Assembly: GCA_947452995.1 (NCBI GenBank)
Contig: CANGEV010000005.1
Location: 89,728 to 153,727, forward strand
From: Chitinophagales bacterium
Lineage (GTDB): Bacteria; Bacteroidota; Bacteroidia; Chitinophagales; CAIODY01
Reading direction: 5' to 3'
Length of the DNA stretch: 64,000 nucleotides
Each line of letters starts with the position of its first letter. Position 1 is the first letter of the stretch. The notes below the pieces were generated by a model, which worked only from the letters and a program-made list of their open reading frames with translations, did no database searches and was not told where the DNA came from. The position numbers were made by a program, and so were the translations under genes. This document shows, one piece after another, positions 48,352 to 56,765 of this stretch.

Positions 48352-48758
48352 TGAAAAAAATAATACTATTTACCGGACTAATAATATCACTCGGCATTTC
48401 GTGGGTTGTGTATGCACAAAACAAGGCAAAATCACGTACTGAAACCGTAACGGAGTACGACAAGAAAGCTAAGAAGTTTATTACCCACAAAGAGTCTTAC
48501 GTAATTTATAACTCAAACGGTGATATCATTGAAGAATACGGTTACGATAAAAAAGGGACTGTCAACAAACACATAAAAACGGAGTATAATTCATTCGGTA
48601 AAAAAAACAAAGAAATCCATTACAAGGATAATACATCGGCCGTAAAATATATTGTGGAGTTTGTATATGATTCACGAGGTTTAAAAACTGAAGAATTAGA
48701 AAAAACAGCAGATGGAAGTAAAACAACTTCCAAACGAGTATTCACTTATGGATTCTAA
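48351..48758 (+). CDS. Small exported YD-repeat-like protein
   Basis: 135 residues with a signal peptide or N-terminal anchor (about 1-22, ending VYAQ) and a Lys/Glu/Tyr-rich mature part with repeated Y-N-x-x-G-D/x patterns (YNSNGDIIEEYGYDKKG, YNSFGKKNKE, YDSRGLKTEE), as in YD/RHS-type short repeats. No enzyme motif is seen. It overlaps the lipoprotein gene by one base. Its end overlaps the VTC gene start by 11 nt. Confidence 0.7.
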   Translation: MKKIILFTGLIISLGISWVVYAQNKAKSRTETVTEYDKKAKKFITHKESYVIYNSNGDIIEEYGYDKKGTVNKHIKTEYNSFGKKNKEIHYKDNTSAVKYIVEFVYDSRGLKTEELEKTADGSKTTSKRVFTYGF

Positions 48759-49533
48759 ACTCGATTTTAATACTCAATTACAAAATGCACTAAAATGTAT
48801 TGACTCCATTTCACTAAAAGAATTGGACGCTGTTGCATTACTAGACAGACAAGACACCAAATATATAATTCATCAAAAACACCTTGCTTCCATCTTAATG
48901 GAAGTAAAAGATTTGTATCGTGTATTGACCATTGATGAACGAAAAATTTTCAATTACGATACACTTTATTATGATACAAAGGATTTTACCCTTTACAAGC
49001 ATCATCATAACGGTAAAATCAATCGAGTAAAAGTTCGTTTCAGAAAGTATGTTGAAAGTGCCTTAACTTTTTTTGAAGTGAAGTATAAAATCTACGGCAC
49101 ACGTACTGTTAAGGAACGTAGCAAGGAACTGGATATAACGAATAATTTGAGTCCAGAACAACGTCAAATGATAAAGGAGGTACACTTCAACCGAAATGAT
49201 CTAGTAAGCCAGTTATGGGTCTATTATAAAAGAATTACACTAGTTAATAAAGATTTGAGCGAGAGGGTAACCATAGATTTAGATTTACGTTTTAAGCATG
49301 GTGAATCAATGCGTTCGGTTAAGAATATGGTTATCATTGAGATTAAACAAAACAGGAAAAGCGTATTGATGCCATTCATTCAACTAATGAAACGGCATTT
49401 AATAACTCCAGTAAGTATTAGTAAATATTGCCTTGGAGTTGTACTCACGGTCCCAAATATTAAATACAATTTATTTAAACCCAAGTTTAAAAGAATTGAA
49501 AAAATAATCGAAACTCCATTACTTCACACTTAA
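48748..49533 (+). CDS. VTC-domain protein (polyphosphate polymerase-like)
   Basis: The 261 residues, taken from the ATG at 48748 (an in-frame ATG at 48712 lies deeper inside the preceding gene), form a VTC triphosphate-tunnel domain. The conserved basic and acidic tunnel residues are all visible: DRQDTKY at the start, the triad in RVKVRFRKY, EVKYKIYG, KERS, SERVTIDLDLRF, EIKQNRKS and the SKYCLG end. VTC domains make or bind polyphosphate. The full set of tunnel residues suggests an active site is kept, but activity is unproven. A DUF4956 membrane gene follows after 9 nt, a pairing known for this family. Confidence 0.87.
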   Translation: MDSKLDFNTQLQNALKCIDSISLKELDAVALLDRQDTKYIIHQKHLASILMEVKDLYRVLTIDERKIFNYDTLYYDTKDFTLYKHHHNGKINRVKVRFRKYVESALTFFEVKYKIYGTRTVKERSKELDITNNLSPEQRQMIKEVHFNRNDLVSQLWVYYKRITLVNKDLSERVTIDLDLRFKHGESMRSVKNMVIIEIKQNRKSVLMPFIQLMKRHLITPVSISKYCLGVVLTVPNIKYNLFKPKFKRIEKIIETPLLHT

Positions 49534-49542
49534 ACCAATAAA

Positions 49543-50253
49543 ATGTTACTCTTAAAACTTTTACAAGACTTAGCAGATGTCGGAGCATCTGAACAAAGTG
49601 AAAACCTAATTAAAACAATCGGTTTTAGTAAGAATGATTTTATCGAACTACTCTATCGATATGGATTTAATTTCATCATCACCTTTATTTTAGTCCGCTT
49701 AATTTATTACCCTGTTAATAAGAAAAAGGATTACCTATTTACCTTTTTCCTATTCAACAGTTTAATCTTCATTATGTGTTATATGCTGGCTAGTTCAAAA
49801 CAAAGTATTGGCTTTGCTTTTGGTCTCTTTGCAGTATTCTCCATTTTAAGATACCGTACTGATCCAGTTCCTATTAAAGAAATGGCTTATTTCTTCATTT
49901 GTATTACCCTTGGTGTTATCAACGCACTATCAACTAAAAAAATCAGTATCGCGGAATTAGGCTTTGCCAATTTAATAATCATTGGAATGACTTATGTTTT
50001 AGATAGCTGGATTTGGAGAAATCTAACGAATGAGAATGTCAAGGAAATTGACTACGAAAGAATAGACTTAATAACTCCAGAAAATAAGGAAGCGATGTTA
50101 AAGGACTTAAGAACAAGAACTGGTTTACCAGTACATCGTTTCGACATTTTAAGAATTGATTTTCTACGTGATGTCGCTCGAATAAAAGCGTATTATTATT
50201 CTAAGGAGGTCGAAGGAAACCAGAATTCTTCCACTGATCAAGATGATGATTAA
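49543..50253 (+). CDS. DUF4956 membrane protein
   Basis: A 236-residue inner-membrane protein with about four hydrophobic helices (about 40-150) and a cytoplasmic tail ending in acidic TDQDDD. The hallmark of DUF4956 is the FAVFSILRYRTDPVPIKEMAYFFI motif (positions about 98-121), with the arginine-rich turn and the Lys-Glu-Met end. DUF4956 and VTC proteins are genetic partners in many bacteria, often with a CotH-like kinase; none is here. The role in polyphosphate or surface assembly is inferred. It is the last gene of the operon, followed by a strong terminator. Confidence 0.87.
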   Translation: MLLLKLLQDLADVGASEQSENLIKTIGFSKNDFIELLYRYGFNFIITFILVRLIYYPVNKKKDYLFTFFLFNSLIFIMCYMLASSKQSIGFAFGLFAVFSILRYRTDPVPIKEMAYFFICITLGVINALSTKKISIAELGFANLIIIGMTYVLDSWIWRNLTNENVKEIDYERIDLITPENKEAMLKDLRTRTGLPVHRFDILRIDFLRDVARIKAYYYSKEVEGNQNSSTDQDDD

Positions 50254-50255
50254 AT

Positions 50256-50282
50256 AAAAAACGGCCTTCGGGCCGTTTTTTA
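50256..50282. terminator. Strong bidirectional terminator, UUCG tetraloop
   Basis: Perfect stem of A6, CGGCC, loop TTCG, GGCCG, T6. It ends the plus-strand kelch/VTC operon and, on the minus strand, the C39 ABC transporter gene. Confidence 0.95.
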
Positions 50283-50287
50283 TTTAA

Positions 50288-52471
50288 TTAAGCTTCTAAT
50301 TCAAGTTGATTTTTAATCAGATTAAAATAGGCTCCTTTTTTAGCAATTAATTCACCATGAGTGCCTATTTCTTTTATTTCACCATCATCTAAGACAATTA
50401 TTTGATCTGCATTTCTAACCGTGCTTAATCGATGTGCAACCACAATAAGTGTTTTGCCTTTAACTACCAGATTAAGTTGTTCTACAATTTCCTTTTCATT
50501 ACTTGCATCTAAAGCCGAAGTAGCTTCATCTAAAATCAATATTTCTGGCAGTTTGTAAAGCGCCCTTGCTAGTAGAATTCGTTGCTTTTGTCCGGCACTA
50601 ACACCTTCTCCATTTTGTCCAACAATTGTTTGAATTCCTTTGGGAAGCTGTTTAATAAAGCTAAATAAATTAGTTTGAAGAAGGACTTCGTTCATTCTAG
50701 CATTATCTGATACATCGTCATTAGCAATGATATTCCTTTCAATAGTGTCACTAAACAGAACTCCGTCTTGCAAGACAACACCAACTTTATATCGCCAAGC
50801 TGAAGCAGCTATTTGATCAAGATTAATAGTATCTACTTTTATAATGCCATTAATTGGAGTATAAAATTTCAATAAGAGTTTTATTAATGTAGATTTTCCG
50901 CTTCCACTAGCACCAACAATTGCAGTTGTTTTACCAAAAGGAATATTTAATGTAATATCCTTCAGTGCACAAAACCGAGTATCGCCATTATAGCTAAATG
51001 AAATTTTATCCAATTGAATCGCGTTATTTAATGCAAAAGTGTTTATCGATTCTGCCCTTTCTTCGTCAGCCATTTCTTGAACTTCATTTAGCCTAAACAT
51101 ACTCAATTTAGCATCTTGCCAAGAGCGGATGAAATCTAACAACTTTTCAATGGGAGCATTCATCTGACCAACAATAAATGAAATAGCAATTAATGCGCCT
51201 AACGTCATTCCATTAGTACCATTGATTACTTCCTTTGCAGCGATATAAGTAATGATAATATTTTTAAATTGATTAAAAAAGGAAGCGCCAAACTGTTGGA
51301 TTCTGTTTACGTTCAATAATTTTGTTTTTACCGAATAAAGCTCAATTTGTGAACTACGCCATAGATTTGTTTTACGCGAGGAGGCGCCTGCTAATTTAAT
51401 ATCAGGCATCGCAGTTACTAACTCATAGAGTTGTGATTGATTTTGAGATAATTTTTGAAAACTTAAATAATCTAATTTTTTGCGTTCCTTTTGAAAATAA
51501 AACATCCAAATAATACTTGCGATAGCGCCCAGGATAAAAACTAAAAATATACTTACACTAAAATAAATTAATACTAGCGCATACACCAATAAATTGAATA
51601 GCGCAAAAAAAGTAGTTAGCGTATTGGCCGTTAAAAAAACCTCTAACTTCTTTTGATCATTAATTCGTTGCGTGATATCTCCAACATGTTTCCCATCGAA
51701 AAACGAAATAGGCAATCGCATTAATTTATTGAGGAACTCGCTAACAATGGAGAGATTAATCTCCGCACCTATATAAAGCAATAACTTACTTCGTACCCAA
51801 TCTATAAATGTTCTACTAAAAAAAATACCGAGTTGCGCAATAAGCAATAAATTAACAAATGAAATCTGCTTAAAATTCACACCATAATCAATCATTGATT
51901 GCGTTGTGAACGGTAATAATAAATCAAATAAGCAAGCAATAAAGAGTCCGAGCCATAACTGATTTATTAATGATTTGAAAGGCTTTAGGTAATTATAAAG
52001 TTGCTTTAATGGTTGATAGTAAAATTTAGAACTGGAATGGTCTGAGATAGGTTTAATAGAATTGTTGTAATTTATGAACAACGCTACCCCATCCGCTCCT
52101 TCTTGCAACCAAAATTCTCGCAAAGAGGAGATTGGCAATTCTAATATTCCATGAGCAGGGTCGGCAATTTTAATTTTTTGTTTACTCGCCTCGAGTAAAA
52201 CCACAAAATGATCTCCTTTCCAATGTAAAATACAGGGCGCAGAAAATTCATTTAATAATTGCTCAATCGTTAATTGAGCGGCAATGGCTTCAAATCCAAA
52301 GGCTTCAGCAACATTACTAAGACTCAACAAGCTAACACCACTTTTATTTAGAAAGGCTTTCTCTCTTATTTGTTGTATGGAAACTTTATTGCCGTAAAAA
52401 TTAAAAATCATCTGCAAACATGCAGGACCACAATCCATCGTATCATATTGAGGGAAGAATTGAAAAGGCAT
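50288..52471 (-). CDS. Peptidase C39-containing ABC exporter (PCAT type)
   Basis: 727 residues in three parts. First is an N-terminal C39 papain-like peptidase with catalytic Cys14 in DTMDCGPAC, His88 in GDHFVVLL and Asp104 in ADPAHGI. Second is a six-helix ABC membrane domain (about 170-450). Third is an ATPase with Walker A GASGSGKST (about 518), signature VSAGQ (a variant of LSGGQ), Walker B ILDEATSALD and an H-loop. Family role: cleaves and exports peptides behind a double-glycine leader. The HlyD adaptor at 41.4 kb is a likely partner. No leader peptide gene was found nearby. Confidence 0.92.
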   Translation of the reverse strand: MPFQFFPQYDTMDCGPACLQMIFNFYGNKVSIQQIREKAFLNKSGVSLLSLSNVAEAFGFEAIAAQLTIEQLLNEFSAPCILHWKGDHFVVLLEASKQKIKIADPAHGILELPISSLREFWLQEGADGVALFINYNNSIKPISDHSSSKFYYQPLKQLYNYLKPFKSLINQLWLGLFIACLFDLLLPFTTQSMIDYGVNFKQISFVNLLLIAQLGIFFSRTFIDWVRSKLLLYIGAEINLSIVSEFLNKLMRLPISFFDGKHVGDITQRINDQKKLEVFLTANTLTTFFALFNLLVYALVLIYFSVSIFLVFILGAIASIIWMFYFQKERKKLDYLSFQKLSQNQSQLYELVTAMPDIKLAGASSRKTNLWRSSQIELYSVKTKLLNVNRIQQFGASFFNQFKNIIITYIAAKEVINGTNGMTLGALIAISFIVGQMNAPIEKLLDFIRSWQDAKLSMFRLNEVQEMADEERAESINTFALNNAIQLDKISFSYNGDTRFCALKDITLNIPFGKTTAIVGASGSGKSTLIKLLLKFYTPINGIIKVDTINLDQIAASAWRYKVGVVLQDGVLFSDTIERNIIANDDVSDNARMNEVLLQTNLFSFIKQLPKGIQTIVGQNGEGVSAGQKQRILLARALYKLPEILILDEATSALDASNEKEIVEQLNLVVKGKTLIVVAHRLSTVRNADQIIVLDDGEIKEIGTHGELIAKKGAYFNLIKNQLELEA

Positions 52472-52692
52472 AGTCGAAGTTTGCTTAAATATCTAAAGAA
52501 AAAATTCGAGCACTTAATTTATACGAATTTTCTATCAACAAAATCATATACACATCTAAAAAAAAGGACTAACTCCGTTTATTAAAAAATACATATTATT
52601 AATCTACAACACTTTACACATTATATTACGTATAAAAATGCGAGAATTACCTATTGTATAATTAAAATTAAAATCATACATTCCCGACCCTT

Positions 52693-55600
52693 GTGAAAAA
52701 CCTGCTTTTCAAATATTATTCAAGAAGCTTAATTGCCCTATTATTTACCATTTTAATGATGGGAAAATCAACAGGACAAATAGGACAAAGTATGGCTAAA
52801 GATCATGCTTGTAAATCTATATTTAAGCAGTCGGGATATGGAAAAATAAGCACATTCGATTGGATTCAAGAAAAGGAAGGCAGAATTTGGATATGTACTT
52901 CTATAGGCTTGTTCAATTACGACGGAATTCATTTGAATAAAATAACACTGCAAGCACCAGGCATCCGTACCACCACGCAATCCGTTAAATTTATTCGAAA
53001 GGCAAATGCGCACCAACTATGGATTGTTAATATCGACAATCAAATAATACTATATAATTTTTGGACGCAAGAAACACAATTAATTTGTGGTGATAAATAT
53101 GCCCCCATTCGTCTACAAGGCGATAGCATCAATTGTATTGATGCGGATCAAAACAATAATCTTTGGGTGGGCACAAATGAAGCACTGAACAAAATTAGTG
53201 GGACTAACAATACTTTTAAGTTAAAATCTTATTTGCCTGCACCATACGGAGGCGCCTTACCTCAATCAAAAATCGTAGATTTGAAATGCCAAGGCAATAA
53301 TTTACTTTGGATTGCAAGTGAAGCGGGATTGATTTATCTGGATATTACAAAGAATCAATTTGTATTTCATCCAGAGATTCAAAATAATCAAAATGGACTT
53401 GCTAATATCAAACATATTGAGCTAGATAATAGTGGACGCATTGTAATTTTAAATAACAATAATGAGTTTTGGGTAAAATCAGACAAAAACCCTTCGTCAA
53501 ACTTTATCCGTCTTTACGCCCTTAGCAATGACCTCTTAAACGAAGTAGAAACATTCACACTTGACAATTACGGAATATGGTTCACGGATAAACGAAACCA
53601 TCAATTAACATTTATTGGGTATAATTTACAACGAAAACAATTTTCTTGTGAGGCTGAATTCAATGATATCTACAGTATTAAATGCGATATAAGCGGAAAC
53701 ATTTGGCTGCTTAACGACCAAGACATCTGTTTGATACCAAATTCAAACACAATCAATAAAATTGATTTAAGACTCTCCCCTTTTAATTTAAACGAACCTA
53801 TTTGGATTAATAATCTTTTAGAAGATGAACAAGGAAACTTGTGGATCGCAACGCAAAACTATGGTCTAATTTGCTATCAAAGAAATGGTGGTCAAATATT
53901 ACATTATGGTATTAACGAACAAGGGTCCTTACATCTTAACTTCAATAATATTCTTTCAGTAACACAAAGTAGAAATAAAATATTCCTTTGCACTGAAAAC
54001 AATATTTATGCAATTGATAAATTGACACGTAATGCAGAAAGTATTTACGCTTTAAATGGTGTCAATTTTAAAACATTATATTTCGACGAAAAAAGAAACT
54101 CAATTTGGATAGGCGGCGTTCAACTTTTAAAACAATTCAATTTAAATAACAACACCATACAAGACTTTCCAGATGCAGCATCACTTGACGCCGAAACAAA
54201 GGAGGAAATTAGAAGTATATATTTAAGTAAAGACGATAAACTTTGGATTGCAAGTAATAATGGCATTAAAATTAAAAACCCTACCAATAACAATTACATC
54301 TACTTTAAAAATCAAGGTGAGAATCAAAACAGTTTAAGCTCAAATAATGTCACCTGTATCGCTGAAGACACAAACGGAATTTGGATAGGCACTGCAACGA
54401 GTGGAATAAACTTATTTAATAAGAAAACAAATGCTTTAACAAGAATTAGCAACCCAACGCTAAGCGGACTTGAAATCGCAAGTATATATACCACAGGAAA
54501 TGGAAAGTTATGGATCAGTTCTAATAAAGGAATTTTTAAATATACGATTGCAACAAACGAGTGTATTGAATTTGGAACTGCATTCGGTATAAAAAACTAC
54601 ACATTTAACCCGAACAGTTTCTTTGTAAGCAAATCTGGCTGCACTTATTGGGGAAGCAATAATGAAATAATATCATTTCATCCAGATAGCTTAGGCAGTG
54701 AATACTTAAGATCTTTAACCAGCATACAGAAAGTTAGTACAAATGGTGAATTATTATCGCTAACGGCATTAGATTCTATAACGAGCAAAGTAACCCTTAA
54801 CTATAAGAATTCGAACTTTGCCATTGATATTATGGCGATTGATTTTGTTAATGGTCCGAATATTCAATACGCATATATATTAGATGGCTGGAATCGGGAT
54901 TGGGTATATTGTGGAAATAATCATCATATTGAATTTAATAAGGTAAGCCCGGGAACCTATACCTTCAAATTTAAAGTCTCCAACGGTGATGGCGAATGGG
55001 TTGAATCAAGTCAGCAATTAATAGTGATTATTAAAGCTCCTTTCTATAAAACGTGGTGGTTTATTTCACTTACAATTGCTTTTCTAATTGTTTTAATATA
55101 CTTCACTTATCAGTTCATTTATCGAAAATTTATTCAAGAGAAAAAAGCGGCTGTTAACATGGAAAGTGTTAAAATGAAGCAATCTTTCCTTGCGAACATG
55201 AGTCATGAAATGCGAACTCCGATGAATGCTGTTGTTGGCTTTAGTGAACTACTCGCGAAAACAGAATTAAATGAACAGCAGAATGGCTACGTAAGTGCAA
55301 TTAAAAATGCGAGCAGTAATTTATTAATGCTTATAAATGATATCCTTGATTATTCAAAACTAGAATCAGGGAAGATGGAATTGAATGAACATCCTTTCAA
55401 TTTAAAAGAAAGTATTCGAAAATTATTTGGGATAATTGAACTAAAGGCACAGGAAAAGAACCTTAGATTAATTGCTAATGTCGACCCCGCTATTGACAAT
55501 AATATCATTGGAGACGAAATAAAACTCAACCAAATTCTCACGAATCTACTCGGCAATGCAATCAAATTCACACATGTTGGATATGTAGCACTTGATGTTA

Positions 55601-56394
55601 AATTAATTGAATCAAATAACAATAAAATTAAACTTCGATTTGTAGTCAGCGACACCGGTATTGGAATTTCAACAGATAAGATTGAAAACATATTCGATAG
55701 CTTTACACGCGCTTCATCCGATAGTAATAAGTTATATGGAGGAACTGGCTTAGGACTTTCAATAACGAAGCAAATGACAGCGTTACTGGGTGGAAACATT
55801 TATGTAAAGAGTGAATTAAATCAAGGAACAGAATTTATTCTCGATTTTAACTTTAAAAGAATTCCAACATTTGAAGTAGGCGAAGAAAAGTCGATTGCAA
55901 AAGAAGAAATCGCAACTATAAAAGATTCATCAATCGAGGCGTTTTTACCGAATTCATCTCCAAATACAATTTTAAATTCGACAAAAAACAAAGCAGAAAC
56001 AGAAACTCCGGCCAATCAAAAAACAAGAATTTTATTGGTAGAAGACAATAAATTCAATCAATTGTTAGCACAAAATGTCATCCAAAAGCACTTTCCGGAA
56101 ATTGAAATCGTAATGGCTGAAAATGGAGCTGAAGCAATTGAAAAATTAGGACAAGCGCAATTCAACTTAGTTTTGATGGATATACAAATGCCAATTATGG
56201 ACGGTATAGAGGCGTCTAAAGCAATCCGCGGCTCTAACGGAGATCTTCCGAAAAACATACCAATTTTAGCTTGTACGGCAGGTGTAACACCTCACGAAAT
56301 TCAAGAATGCTATGATGCGGGAATGAACGATTTTATAGGCAAACCCTATAAGCCAGATGAGATGGCTGAGAAAATTAAAAAATTCTTATCTTAG
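52693..56394 (+). CDS. Hybrid sensor histidine kinase with periplasmic beta-propeller (HTCS-like, no AraC output)
   Basis: 1233 residues, GTG start. A signal peptide or anchor (about 1-29) precedes a periplasmic region of many Reg_prop repeats (WIATQNYG, IWIGGV, LWIASNNG and similar; about 55-690), then a Y_Y_Y domain (about 715-780) and a membrane helix (about 787-812). Then come HisKA with phospho-acceptor His838 in NMSHEMRTPM, HATPase_c with N-box LGNAIKF, DTGIGI and GGTGLGLSI, and a C-terminal receiver with Asp1163 in LVLMDIQMP and KPYKP. It is built like Bacteroides hybrid two-component regulators but lacks their AraC DNA-binding domain. A separate Hpt gene follows after 16 nt, so signal likely passes onward by phosphorelay. 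Confidence 0.92.
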   Translation: MKNLLFKYYSRSLIALLFTILMMGKSTGQIGQSMAKDHACKSIFKQSGYGKISTFDWIQEKEGRIWICTSIGLFNYDGIHLNKITLQAPGIRTTTQSVKFIRKANAHQLWIVNIDNQIILYNFWTQETQLICGDKYAPIRLQGDSINCIDADQNNNLWVGTNEALNKISGTNNTFKLKSYLPAPYGGALPQSKIVDLKCQGNNLLWIASEAGLIYLDITKNQFVFHPEIQNNQNGLANIKHIELDNSGRIVILNNNNEFWVKSDKNPSSNFIRLYALSNDLLNEVETFTLDNYGIWFTDKRNHQLTFIGYNLQRKQFSCEAEFNDIYSIKCDISGNIWLLNDQDICLIPNSNTINKIDLRLSPFNLNEPIWINNLLEDEQGNLWIATQNYGLICYQRNGGQILHYGINEQGSLHLNFNNILSVTQSRNKIFLCTENNIYAIDKLTRNAESIYALNGVNFKTLYFDEKRNSIWIGGVQLLKQFNLNNNTIQDFPDAASLDAETKEEIRSIYLSKDDKLWIASNNGIKIKNPTNNNYIYFKNQGENQNSLSSNNVTCIAEDTNGIWIGTATSGINLFNKKTNALTRISNPTLSGLEIASIYTTGNGKLWISSNKGIFKYTIATNECIEFGTAFGIKNYTFNPNSFFVSKSGCTYWGSNNEIISFHPDSLGSEYLRSLTSIQKVSTNGELLSLTALDSITSKVTLNYKNSNFAIDIMAIDFVNGPNIQYAYILDGWNRDWVYCGNNHHIEFNKVSPGTYTFKFKVSNGDGEWVESSQQLIVIIKAPFYKTWWFISLTIAFLIVLIYFTYQFIYRKFIQEKKAAVNMESVKMKQSFLANMSHEMRTPMNAVVGFSELLAKTELNEQQNGYVSAIKNASSNLLMLINDILDYSKLESGKMELNEHPFNLKESIRKLFGIIELKAQEKNLRLIANVDPAIDNNIIGDEIKLNQILTNLLGNAIKFTHVGYVALDVKLIESNNNKIKLRFVVSDTGIGISTDKIENIFDSFTRASSDSNKLYGGTGLGLSITKQMTALLGGNIYVKSELNQGTEFILDFNFKRIPTFEVGEEKSIAKEEIATIKDSSIEAFLPNSSPNTILNSTKNKAETETPANQKTRILLVEDNKFNQLLAQNVIQKHFPEIEIVMAENGAEAIEKLGQAQFNLVLMDIQMPIMDGIEASKAIRGSNGDLPKNIPILACTAGVTPHEIQECYDAGMNDFIGKPYKPDEMAEKIKKFLS

Positions 56395-56410
56395 AATAAA
56401 ATAGATAATT

Positions 56411-56758
56411 ATGGCAGTCACAAATTTGGATAACTTAAGCAATATGACTGGTGGTGATAAAGACACCATGAAACAATTTATTCAACTTTACTTAGCTGAC
56501 ACACCGAATCTGCTAGGGAAGCTTATGGCTGCTTATCAAAACCAATCATTTCAAGGCGTTGATAGTGTGCAATGGTGCGCACACAAAATAGCTCCGCAAC
56601 TAGGGTATATGGGTATGAATAGCACCTATGACCTTGCTAAGAAAATTGAAAACGATATGAACACAAACGATCATTCAATGCTACTTGAAGATCTAGCAGC
56701 AATGCAAGAACAAATTGAAAAAAGCTATTCAGAACTACAAGAATTTATTAATATTTAA
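56411..56758 (+). CDS. Hpt domain phosphotransfer protein
   Basis: 115 residues, entirely a histidine phosphotransfer four-helix bundle. The phospho-accepting His58 lies in WCAHKIAPQLGYMG, the form common in Bacteroidota Hpt proteins. It lies 16 nt downstream of the hybrid kinase and is probably its phosphorelay partner, passing phosphate from the kinase's receiver to an unlinked response regulator. No output regulator is in the window. It ends 7 nt from the stop of the convergent M1 peptidase gene, with no terminator between. Confidence 0.88.
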   Translation: MAVTNLDNLSNMTGGDKDTMKQFIQLYLADTPNLLGKLMAAYQNQSFQGVDSVQWCAHKIAPQLGYMGMNSTYDLAKKIENDMNTNDHSMLLEDLAAMQEQIEKSYSELQEFINI

Positions 56759-56765
56759 TTTTACT

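Noticed and set aside
52370..52585. Short plus-strand frame near the C39 exporter, considered as a leader-peptide substrate
   Set aside because: It lies mostly inside the exporter gene on the other strand, has no double-glycine motif and is Lys/His-rich, so it is not a convincing substrate.
52472..52692. Gap between the C39 exporter and the sensor kinase considered for an RNA gene
   Set aside because: It is AT-rich with no tRNA-like or strong hairpin structure; probably two divergent promoter regions, but no element matches the TAnnTTTG form well.
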